Assembly (NCBI RefSeq): GCF_905404315.1
Contig: NC_066288.1
Coordinates: forward strand, 8,456,501-8,520,500
Direction: 5' to 3'
Source of the DNA: Leptidea sinapis
Taxonomy: Eukaryota > Arthropoda > Insecta > Lepidoptera > Pieridae
DNA length: 64,000 bases
Positions 36,037-46,253 of this stretch are shown piece by piece; the stretch's first letter is position 1, and each line of letters opens with the position of its first letter. The notes under the pieces were generated by a model. It did not search any database, was not told where the DNA came from, and saw nothing but the letters and a program-made list of their open reading frames with translations. Both the position numbers and the translations under genes were made by a program.

Positions 36037-39000
36037 ATGGCAGATATCTTAGACATATTAGATATTGAACAACCAGCATCTGAAGTGACCAGGGATAGTA
36101 TTATTCATGGAGATAAAAACAAAAAGAAATATGTTACTGCAAAAGCAGTTCGCAGGCCTGAAGGAATGCATCGAGAAGTTTTCGCACTTTTGTACAATGA
36201 TAATAAGGAATTACCACCTTTAATGCCCACAGACACAGGTTTTTTACTTTTTTATATAGGCATATTAGATACCCATTTATAGTAATGCATCAATGTTGAA
36301 TTGTTAAATGGTACTAAATTATATTCTAGGCAAAGCATATAAACAGAATAAAGCAAGGCTGGGAATGCGTAAAGTCAGAAAATGGGTTTGGGCACCATTT
36401 ACTAACCCTGCTCGCAAAGATAATGCTGTATTTCACCACTGGAAGAGAGCTGCTGATGAAGCTAAGGAGTATCCCTTTGCGCAATTCAACAAAGTAAGTT
36501 CCATTTCTCAAGTAAAACTGTTGTTGTTTCAAGTCTTAAATTTTTCTTAAAGAGAAGGTTTGATTTTTTGTCGGAGTTGCCAGAAACCATAGGCCTCAAA
36601 GATTTTTGGCAAAGCTAGCCCATTCAGGTTATCATTGGATACTATTGTATCCAATTATGAATTGTTGACTTCTAATAAATGTTTCACTGCATAATTTGGC
36701 TTTCTATGACCAATTTAAAAGAGATCATGGCTTGACAGTCTTTGCTAATACAAAAATGGTACAAACATACTTGAGGAGCACCTATGCCAAACGACAACAC
36801 TCTTAAAACCCTTACTTCACTTCTGATAGATATTATTTCTATCATTTTTCTGTTTCATCCTCCAATTTTTAGATAAATTTTGAGCCACAGAACATGTCAT
36901 TATATTATTTATAGATACAATTTTGAGTTAACTAAAACTGCTGGAGATGAAACAGCCATCACTTTAAGGTGCCAATTCAGCCCATTCTCCATTGTAATAT
37001 AGGAAGAATTGTAATAGTGCAACCGACCTTATAAAGTAACAACTAAACAAATATAATATGTAAAGATGGTAAGACAGGAAGAGATGACCATGTCTACAGA
37101 TGCATATAGGAATTATTTCCTAGTGTTAACAATAGAATAGGTATGAAACAATAATATATGCCATATTTTTCAGCATGTTTCAATACCATCATATTCAGAA
37201 TCAGAATACAATCAGTACTTAAAGTCTGAGGACTGGAGCCAAGCAGAGACGGACCACTTAATGGACTTATGTCAACGGTTTGACTTGCGTTTCATTGTAA
37301 TCCATGACAGATGGGACAGAGCTGCATTTAGAGACAGGAGTATTGAAGACTTAAAGGAGAGATATTATCATATTTGTGCAACTTTGAGCAAGGTAAAACT
37401 TATTCATAAAAATTATTTATCCCCTTAGACATACTAGCATACAGACAATCTGACAGCCCAATAATGGCTTAATATTATTCAAAATACTAATGCCAAGTGT
37501 TGCTGACTGTTTTCATCTTGCCAACCAGAATAGGTTTAGGAGCAGTTTCCTTTTGCTTTCCTTTTCTATCTTGCTATATCTCCATTCTAGATATGTTCTT
37601 CTTTCTTTCACACTGTTCATCTAAATGCTAGTATATTGTAAGTCAATGGTTATCCCCATTACAATATCTCACCTCTTTTTATATATAAGGAGCATATTAG
37701 CGAATATCTACTTGACTCATCTGTTTGAAAGCATAAAACCTGAAACAAATTCATTCTGATTAATTTTATATAAATATTGTGTTATTTATTTTGTAGGTCA
37801 AAACAAATCCGTGGTCAAACTCAGTCACCATGGTCAATGGAGAAAAACGAGTCTATCATTATGATGCTGAACATGAAAAGAAAAGAAAGGAGCAATTAAA
37901 GAGATTGTTTGAGAGGACTCAAGAACAAGTAATATATAAATTCATTTTACTCAAATTCATAGCACATAGTTTTGAAAATGATACCACAATACAAAAAAAT
38001 CACAATTCCACATAATAAAATGTAACCTACTCTTAGACTGTTCCATTTTTAAATTCTGTATTTGTTATTACTTAAATAATTGTCATACAAATGGATAGCC
38101 CAGAAACTTTGTGTATGGCCACCAGTGCCAGATGCAGGCTGGATATGTCCCACTGAGACCCCCGTTTTGGCGCCAAGCGGTTTGAGTTTTGTGTTTGAAC
38201 AGAGATATAGCTACTAAAATTACTGGTTTATAGTAACTTAACATCTTTTGTCTCAAGTTGATGAGTGCAATCGCGGATCTACTCAGATTTTTGGCTTTTC
38301 AAGAATCCTGAGTGGCACTGCATTGTAATGTATTGCTCGTCTTGTCATCTCTTATCATAAAAAATACACTCACTTATGTGAGGAGTGAATAAGATTTTAT
38401 CTATAATTTTAATTTAATTTCAAGTACTGGGGACATTCACAAACTAAGGTCAAACTTCGGAGTCCTTACTTTTGTGAATGTAAGTGCGGTTTGTTGGCCC
38501 ATCAATATCCGGAATATGTTACAACAGCTGTGATCAAAACCCATTAAACCACTCAATCCATTGACTATTTTTAAGCATACAAGTTTTTTTTTACAGATAG
38601 ATGAAGAACAAATGCTATTAACAGAGTTAAAGAAAATAGAGGCTAGGAAACGCGAAAGAGAACGTAAAACACAGGATCTACAAAAACTAATATCAAGGGC
38701 TGATACTGCCGGTAATGGCCTTGGTACTAACAATGTGAACCCCACTAGTGAAAATGCAAATACTCCAAGTACCCCGTCTTCGGCCATAGCAAGACGCCAT
38801 GACAGAAAATTGCACAAAAAGAAGCTTTCAACTCAGCAAAGGCCACTCCGCGCTGTTGAAACTGTAGTAAGTAATTTTATAGAATGTTCATATTTTATAG
38901 TATTAGGCGTTATTGCACAGAAAATGATCAATACAGCTAGATTACTTGGTATTGCGTAGACACGTCGCGTCGCTTCATTGTGGGTACCTTCAAAAAAAAA

Positions 39001-42000
39001 CGCGTACACCTTTCTAAAGTGCTCAACACTCCTGTGATTCCTTTGGTGTTGCAAGATAGTTTGGCTGGCGGTGATCACTTATCAGGCGACCCATACGCTC
39101 GTTTGTTCTCTCCTTCCTTAAAAAAATAGCTGAATAGAGAGTGACCAGGTAAAAGAGATCTTTGACCTGGTATGAGAATGGAAGGGATTACAGGGTTAAG
39201 TGGAACCCATCGTATTTTGTGGAAAGAAAATAAAAACCTTTAATAACTCTTGTCGCATGATATCATGCGACAAGAGTTAAGACATATCAATGTTGACATG
39301 CAATCTTTTTGATTTTATGTCGATAAAGTATTTTTTGACTTTGAGCTTAATACAAATCATGTATGTAGATAAGTTGAACTATGCGAGTTCTTTACTAGTG
39401 AGAAGCTTCAGCATCTATCTCCTTCTTGCTCAAGATGAAGACTATGTGGGTACCACAGCGAAGCCTCTTTCTTCCATAAATCAGACATGTGCAAGAATTT
39501 TTACGTTACGGTTTGAAGAGCGACATAGTAAGTTAGATTATATATATAGCTAATGGGACTTACCATCTTGTCTCAAAGTAGCGAGCGTCATTGGGTTTTT
39601 CAAGAATTCTGAGTGGCATTACATTCTAAAGGGCTAAGTGATCTTGCTAAACCACTTTGAAGTGTACATTTCCTATGATGTCGGATAAATGCTTTTGCAA
39701 CGCGTATAATTAAAAAAGTAAATGAAAAGTAAATCAAAACATTTTAGATATTACAACTCTCTACAGCATTTTTGCCGATGGGTTATATGATGATATATCT
39801 ATGATATGATAATATATTTTTATTGCTTTTATATCTAGAATTAAGAATATAAATGAAAAAAAAAGTTCTTAATTTGCTTTTATGAGAAAAAATGGGTAAA
39901 TTAAAATCAATGAAAATACATACTAAATTGACATAGAGGTGATTTGTTAAATAATACTGAACATCTATTTTTTTTTAAGTAGAAGTTTAACTAACAGTTT
40001 TTCTTCTCCTGTCATGTTCAGAAGTTTCCCTTATAATAAATATAGTCTCCCATCTTGCTTTCAGTATACAGGCCTTAGTAGTCTCTCTAATTCCATTATA
40101 CCTTGCTGCAAGTGTTCCCTTTGTTTCTCCGAATAAGCTTCCATACTTTAAATTTATCCAAATGAGAATTTAACATAATATGCATCTTTAGAGACATTCT
40201 GCATCCAATGGTGAAAACATTGGTAATCATATCAGTATGGCCTATACAAAGATTTCAGCTTTAATTTTCGATTCTGAAAGCTTTTGAATAAACTCATCAA
40301 AATCATGATTTGGCTCTACTAGTTGTTTAATAAGACCCAATTTAATATCCAATGGCGGCATTGATATAGTTTTAGGATCGAAAATTGCTTCCCAATTAAT
40401 ATTGTATTTACCTACATAGTAGTCAGTATGTATAGGCCAATGTTCGGCCGGCCAAACTACCGCGGTAGTGAGCAGCATAATTTCTACTTTCCCACAGGGA
40501 AAGAAAACAGGGGTGTTTAATATATTCGCCTTGTTTTGCAGTCAAACAAACACATCATCTTGATGTCTCCAATTCCCCTTGGTTTTCATATATTTAATTG
40601 CAGCTAATAGCATTTTATTACTGGCGTAATTTTCATTCAATGTGCATGAAAATAAAAAATGGACAAATCGCGAGTAGCATTTCAGATTGTATCTTTTATT
40701 ATTTTTGTTTTTCTAGACAGTTGAATGGTCGGGGATTAAGTTCCCAGAGGCTCGTGGCACAGGTGTATGGCTAAGGTCTCAACGAATGAAGCTTCCTCCA
40801 GGGGTAGGTCAACGCAAAACCAAGGCAATTGAACAAGAGTTACGAGCCATGAATATAGGTAAATGCTGTGTATCTTCAAGAATTTATACATCAATATTTT
40901 TCAGTCATCATTTCACATTAACTTGTACTTGTTGTTTCCAATATTTACGCGTCTCATCAAAATCGAAACACCTCATTAGGTTCTGAATAAGTATGTTTTT
41001 TATAACTTACATTAATTTAAAAAAAATGCCAGTTAATGACTGCTTCAATGCGGTTCCTTAAGTAACGGGTGAGGATCACGATCGTGTTGCGGGATGATAT
41101 CCCACTCTTTGTTCAACTCATTGGGTAGGTATTCTTTGGGATTTATATTCGGACCTCTTTGCTATCCACACAATAACTGTTTTTCCTACTGACTTCGCTC
41201 ACGTATTCATTTACACGGTATGAGTAATGGCGTTTATTTTTTTAATGATACGTAGTGTGACACAAAGTATTGCGTAACGTAAAAAAACATAATGTTATAA
41301 ACAAAATATATGTTTATTGTTTTTCAAAATACTCTCCTTTACATTTTATCATGCGATCGAACCATTTTTTAAAACAGGAGGACCACAGATCTGAAGACAT
41401 TTTTGCGTCCTGATTGAACGCTATCACTGGCTCTTCGGAATTGTTAAAAGTGAAACCTCTCATCAAATCTTTGAGTTTGGGGAAAATACCTGCAGAAATC
41501 ACAGGGTGCTAGGTCGGGGCTATCTGCAGGATGGGTGGCGGGTTGTACTTTTTCAGACATAAAAAGTCATCGCTCTAAAATATTTTTGACTCAATTCCAT
41601 TTTCGTTGCGTACGTAGAACTTTGATGTTTTTTATTAAAAAAAAAACAATTGACAAATGATTTCCCGCCAAATTTTTATTAATTACTGAGGAGGTTGCAA
41701 CGTTTAAAAAAATATAACATTCGAAATTCAAATAGTTCTGATTAGCTAGCACTGCAAATCTTAGTGTGCCCTGTAAATGCCGCCTGAATAGCACTTGCAG
41801 TACTGTTTTTATAATTTTGATGACAGACACACAAGTGATACCTACTATAATGGTTTCACATATTATCCCAAATTAATTATGACGCCATTCCGAGAACCTT
41901 GGAAGTAATTGTTTCCAACAGACTCTAAAAGTATAGACTTTTAATACTTATTTAGTTTGTTTTATTATTGTTCCACGTTTTTGGAGCCACTTCTGTAATA

Positions 42001-42817
42001 GGAAGGTGGTAATATTTTTACTTTTTTTTTAGATATAGCACCTACACCCACAGAAGCAGTGTGTAAACATTTTAACGAGCTTCGCTCAGACTTGGCACTT
42101 GCCTTGGATTTAAAGAATGCATTAGCATCCTATGAGTTTGAATTGCAAGCACTTCGACATCAATATGAAGCCCTCAATCCAGGAAAGGTTTGTTTACTCA
42201 AATGTTTTTAATAATTTATGCTGTAAATAGCTTCCAGCTGTGCTACAATAAAGTTTTTGTTTTAGATTTTTCAAAAATATGTGATAAATAGTACCTACCT
42301 ATTAGTTTCATAACTGACTGATATAATTTCTACTATACCTATTTAGGATATTTTTTCAATTTTATGCTCGTGTTTTACTTGTAACTTGAGTATTATTTAA
42401 GATTACATAAAAAATTATACTTTTGATGCTTTTTTTGTCAAAAATACTAAATATAAATCAAATTTGGCCAAATGAAATCTCTTTTTTTTTCATTAGAGAA
42501 CCGATTATAATGTAACAAACACTAAATGATACTGAGACCTTGTTAAAATATGGGTTATTACCACATTCACATTGGCTTTAGTTTGTCAAATTCTAAAAAA
42601 CTATAATTTGGCCTGTGTTTTAAGGAAATAATAGGTAGTTACAAATATATTATTCTTCGAAAATTGACATGCATTAAATTAAAATGTTATACTTCTGTTT
42701 CAGACATTAACAATCCCGCCATCTTTATGTAATCTGAGCACAGATATTGACAGCAAGCCACCAGTAGAGATCATTGATGTGGTTGGATCACCCAGCACAT
42801 TAAACACTACTATATAG
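36037..42817 (+). CDS. DMAP1: DNA methyltransferase 1-associated protein 1 homologue
   Basis: Nuclear chromatin protein, a shared subunit of the NuA4/TIP60 acetyltransferase and SWR1/SRCAP H2A.Z-exchange complexes (family knowledge). Eight exons: 36037-36238, 36330-36493, 37174-37392, 37797-37928, 38597-38866, 40717-40858, 42033-42187 and 42704-42817, all in phase, 465 residues, the usual length. The N-terminus MADILDILDIE is typical. A SANT/Myb-like domain lies at about 140-195 (WSQAETDHLMDLCQRFDLRF, ending with LKERYYHICATL). Next are a basic coiled-coil segment (EKKRKEQLKRLFERTQEQ and LKKIEARKREREKT-like) and a C-terminal DMAP1 domain with GTGVWLRSQRMKLPPGVGQR and a helical LRSDLALALDLKNALASYEF. 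Introns 5 and 6 contain SINE, mariner and other element remains. No defect seen. Confidence 0.95.
38125..38375 (+). mobile_element. SINE-like repeat, family 1, degenerate copy
   Basis: In DMAP1 intron 4: GCCAGATGCAGGCTGGATAT, ACTTAACATCTTTTGTCTCA, AGTGCAATCGCGGATCTACT and CAAGAATCCTGAGTGGCACT with GCATTGTAATG, in family order with many changes. Confidence 0.65.
39244..39279. repeat. Perfect 36-bp palindrome
   Basis: TAACTCTTGTCGCATGAT is directly followed by its exact reverse complement, with no spacer. It lies in DMAP1 intron 5. Confidence 0.9.
39420..39650 (+). mobile_element. SINE-like repeat, family 1, degenerate copy
   Basis: GGGTACCACAGCGAAGCCTC, GGTTTGAAGAGCGACATAGT, GGGACTTACCATCTTGTCTC and CAAGAATTCTGAGTGGCATT keep the family order with strong decay (DMAP1 intron 5). 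Confidence 0.6.
40020..40510 (-). mobile_element. Remnant of a conserved arthropod repeat-associated protein
   Basis: The minus strand in DMAP1 intron 5 shows AVVWPAEHWPIHTDYYVGKY, then MPPLDIKLGLIKQLVE and LSESKIKAEIFV, a gap, GCRMSLKMHIMLNSHLDKF, and in another frame QREHLQQGIMELERLLRP. From memory these pieces, in this order, belong to a multi-copy protein widespread in aphid, hydra and arthropod genomes (LHIKLGLMK..., EAKIKEGIF..., SHLDFFPE..., GERFHQDI). It is thought to come from a mobile element and has no known function. This copy is deleted and frameshifted. Confidence 0.6.
41310..41565 (-). mobile_element. mariner-type transposase C-terminal fragment
   Basis: The minus strand in DMAP1 intron 6 reads HPADSPDLAP-like remains (HPPPILQIAPT), then in another frame FPKLKDLMRGFTFNNSEEPV and SSCFKKWFDRMIKCKGEYFE before a stop. 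This matches the end of mariner-family transposases, after the last catalytic aspartate. Frameshift between the two parts; inactive. Confidence 0.75.
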
Positions 42818-42830
42818 TTAAAATGATTTA

Positions 42831-42854
42831 AATAAAAACGGTTATAATAATAAA
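42831..42854 (+). promoter_or_regulatory. DMAP1 polyadenylation signals
   Basis: Two AATAAA hexamers, at 42831-42836 and 42849-42854, lie just after the stop codon at 42815-42817. Confidence 0.65.
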
Positions 42855-42960
42855 GCCTTTTATTTTCCATTCATTTATAATTTGCTGTTAGTGAATATTT
42901 CCCTTTTTTAGTTTGATCGATAATTAATATTTAATAGTACATTGTTAATTAACATATCTC

Positions 42961-43440
42961 TCATAAGCTATAAGCTAAGTTGCTCCTAGGCAACTATCAA
43001 CGTAAGTGTGCTAAACAATGCATAGGCTTGGACAGGAGACAACTGAGAGCCCTCACAGGGTTCCTATCCGGCCATTGCAAGCTGTACGGACACCTAGCCA
43101 GAACTGGTCTTGGTGAATCAAAACTGTGCAAATTCTGCAGCGAAGCCGCTGAAGACCCTAAAAACATCTTTCTGGAATGCGAAGCCATTGCCAGGATCAG
43201 GCTGAGGTGTCTTAAAATACCTTCACTCAAAGCAGAGGATGTGCCCTGCCTGGACCTTCTGAAGATCCTGCAACTCTCAAGAGTAATAGGTCTCGAGGAA
43301 ATAATTTAAATCTTGACACATTAACATGTTTCCTAGTTAGTAGCAGTTGAGGGCCCGCTAGTGCAAGCAGGGGGCACAATAGATCCTAGGATTTAAGTGC
43401 ATTTTAATCTCCAAATAATAATTAATGGATAAAAACCTAT
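42961..43440 (+). mobile_element. LINE ORF2 C-terminal fragment (RNase H-type LINE)
   Basis: The open frame 42980-43309 carries LDRRQLRALTGFLSGHCKLY, GHLARTGLGES and CKFCSEAAEDPKNIFLEC, a C-x2-C-x8-N/H-x4-C knuckle typical after the RNase H domain. The knuckle histidine is replaced by Asn. It is followed by an untranslated tail with GTGCAAGCAGGGGGCACAAT. It is inserted about 100 bp beyond the DMAP1 polyadenylation signals. Confidence 0.75.
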
Positions 43441-44110
43441 AATGTCTACCAGTCCTTCATATCCTTTCCATCCAGCCCCTTCCTTCAATTTAATTAAAAC
43501 TAAGATGTTGAAAAAGATTTACTAATATAATTTTAGTAAAAGCAAAATTCAACTGTCAATTTCACAATACAATATTTAAACATTGAGGGTGTTGTCAAGA
43601 TAAGATTAATATCTATTAATTTTTAGGTTACACCCACAACCCTCTGCACTGCATTTTTTTTATGTAGGTTGTGGCTTGTGACCTTAAGGTATTTTATTTG
43701 TAAATGGCACAGCTCTGCTCTAACCCAGTGACCAAGCAAACCAATAGAGTTATTGATGTCTGATACACACACTTAGCAATTAATTCATCAACAATGCACA
43801 CACTAAATTCATTTGTTGATCAAGGCTCTAAATTATTTAAATGATATAATAAACAAATGTCCACATTCTAACATGCTGTTTATTTTAATTGGACATCCTA
43901 TTGGTGTAATTGTTAATAGCTTACTTTAAGCCTTTGAATTCATGAAATACATTTTCAATGTGGAAGGAATAGGTATATAAGACTTAATTGCTAAAGGCCA
44001 ATAATTTACTGTCTTCTCATCATCAACATAAACATGTTATTTTTGCTCTTTATATTTAAAGCATAAAATGACCTGACAAAATATAACTAGATTGAAAAAC
44101 ATCACACATA
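43441..44110. other. Spacer between DMAP1 and FCF1
   Basis: AT-rich sequence without recognisable features between two convergent genes. Confidence 0.4.
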
Positions 44111-44119
44111 TTTCTTACT

Positions 44120-44125
44120 TTTATT
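44120..44125 (-). promoter_or_regulatory. FCF1 polyadenylation signal
   Basis: TTTATT on the plus strand, that is AATAAA on the minus strand, 40 bases past the FCF1 stop codon. Confidence 0.55.
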
Positions 44126-44164
44126 GTAAATGTTTTATACACTTCTTATTTACACTATTACATA

Positions 44165-44862
44165 CTATATAGCACCTTTAGGAGCACCATATGCATCAGG
44201 CATTCTTTCAATTGTATACTTATGTTCTGCAACATACATAATGGGTACCCCAGGAATTTTTCTAACTCTTCGTTTCAAATCTTTATCATTAGTTGCAACT
44301 ATATAACATTTATGCTGTGTAACTCTTTGTACTATGCAGTCATCAGCATAAGTTCCTTTGTGAAGACAAGCGAGCCTCTCAAACCTGGGATCTTTAATTA
44401 TTCTTAATGCTACCCTATATTTTCGTCCTAATTTCTCCAGTTCTCCTAAAACACAATCTGTTACATATGGTATGCACTTTGCATACAAACAATCCATCAT
44501 ATTCTGAACAATATCCAATTTATTTTTTATAGAAAAATTAATAAAATTTGTATCAATTAGTATATGGTAAGGTGGACCTAGTTGTGTATTGTATTGGAAG
44601 AAAAGTGCTGAACTAGCCTGAGGTACTTCACGAATCTTTAACGCGTGAGGGTCAGGTTTTTTTTTCCTGGGTGCTACTCGTTCACTCTTCTTTATTCTAT
44701 TGTCTCGAGGGTTTATCATTTTTTTCATTTGAGCGAATCTCTTCTCTACTATTTTACGTGTTTTTCTTTGCTTCCCCTAAAAAATATGTAATCTGTCGTT
44801 ACTGTATCTTAATATTTTAAGTTTTATTTGCATATTTAAATTAAAGTATGAATATTTACCAT
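44165..44862 (-). CDS. FCF1: rRNA-processing protein FCF1 homologue (PIN domain)
   Basis: Nucleolar PIN-domain protein (Utp24 family) of the small-subunit processome, needed for early cleavages towards 18S rRNA (family knowledge). Two coding exons: complement(44860-44862), which is only the ATG, and complement(44165-44776). The joined protein has 204 residues (family about 200) and starts MGKQRKTRKIVEKRFAQM. A single-exon start at MKKMINPRDN would cut off this conserved basic N-terminus. PIN-domain acidic residues are seen in HILIDTNFINF, VLGELEKLGRKY, GTYADDCIVQRV and IVATNDKDLKRRV. The C-terminus GVPIMYVAEHKYTIERMPD is typical. No damage seen. It is divergent from NDUFC2. Confidence 0.95.
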
Positions 44863-45303
44863 TATTATTAGTTTTGATGATGAGTTATATTTTATCAGCT
44901 TCACCGAGTCCTTATATGCATAGAACCTTAACCCTAGGGTTTATGAGTTGGGTACATTTGATACTAATTTTGGTTTTGTTGTTTTAAAAAAATATGTATT
45001 GGTCACAACTCACAACACTAAAGATAAACACGTGTGTAACTTTGTATGTCACACGATAGCATGAAGTATTTTAGATTTAGATTTTAGAATGACAGAAAGA
45101 TTAAGAAAATAAGAATTGTCAAATGCCACTTATATTATTTTTTATAAGATTATACATGGCTTGGTAACTTGATGCTTATGGCTTAGAGTCTGGAATCAGC
45201 CAAAGAATAGTCAAATAATAGTGGGGCTTTTTTAATTATTTCTAAAATTCAAGCAACACTTGTTTTAAGAATATGTAAAGAAAAACGAGACTACCTAGAA
45301 AGA

Positions 45304-45897
45304 CCCTTTTCATACATCCCGGTTGCCGGGTAGCCGGCTCCGAATGCCCGGTAACACATTCAGCTTTCACACAACCCAATTTTGTATCCAGCAGCGTTCA
45401 TACCGTCGACGCTAGTACAGTCGCGTAGTGACTACGCATTCATAATTTAATTTTCAATCTTCTCTTAAAAGGAAGTCAAGAAATTATTGGGTTCATCCGA
45501 TTAACATGAAATGAGAACACTGTGGAGCATTCTACACCTTATTTCCAAACCTACCAAATGGTGAAAACAAATTTAGGACGTCAATATCCTCAATTACATC
45601 ACAGTTTGAACAACCATTTATAGCGTTTCTAAATACTTCTAGATACATCTCCATTTTCCAATTTTCGCATTAATTGCGATTGCAGTGTGGGCCTGGGCGA
45701 CTGACCGCCGGTGCGTATGAAAGCTTATTACAAGTTCTATACACCACTGTGGGTCCGGCCGCCTGCTAACCGATATCTAGCCACCGGGCGCATAGTGGTA
45801 GATTTATGCCGGTACGTGTGAAAGCTATCGTACTTGGCCCTACATTTCGCCACCGGATACCCGGCGCCGGCTACCTGGCAACCGGGACGTATGAAAA
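45304..45897. mobile_element. Non-autonomous DNA transposon with about 37-bp inverted repeats
   Basis: The left end TTTTCATACATCCCGGTTGC with CGGGTAGCCGGC matches the reverse complement of the right end (TTTTCATACGTCCCGGTTGC with CAGGTAGCCGGC). The interior is GC-richer and has no coding capacity; it contains further short CCGG-rich near-repeats such as GCCGGTACGTGTGAAAGC near 45810. No clear target duplication by eye. It lies in the FCF1-NDUFC2 divergent intergenic region. Confidence 0.75.
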
Positions 45898-45914
45898 TGC
45901 ACTAACACCTGGTA

Positions 45915-45985
45915 GATGTTGATGGAGTGATAGTTAATACACTTTGCCCATTACACAGTGCTGCTCAGGATTCTTGATTTATTAA
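45915..45985 (-). mobile_element. SINE-like repeat, family 1, terminal scrap
   Basis: GATGGAGTGATAGTTAATAC, GCCCATTACACAGTGCTGCT and CAGGATTCTTG are the first part of the minus-strand consensus; the rest is missing. Confidence 0.5.
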
Positions 45986-46253
45986 GTGAAGTTTGAAGAA
46001 AATTAATTTAGAAATAAAATACATTATTATGTATATTATACCATTTCATAGTTTTTTTTATAATTTATGTGCATATTGCTACCAAAGCCGTTCATCAGCT
46101 GAAAAAGCTAACTCACTGTCATTGACAAAATTTGACAGTTGACATGAATTATTTTGACATTTCATTATTCTACCTATTTTCAAGACGTACAAAAGTCAAA
46201 ATATAAATCTAAACTTATTATTTTACCTATAACCTATTTCATATTTTACAAAC

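Noticed and set aside
38437..38817. 126-codon antisense open frame
   Set aside because: It is the shadow of DMAP1 exon 5 on the other strand.
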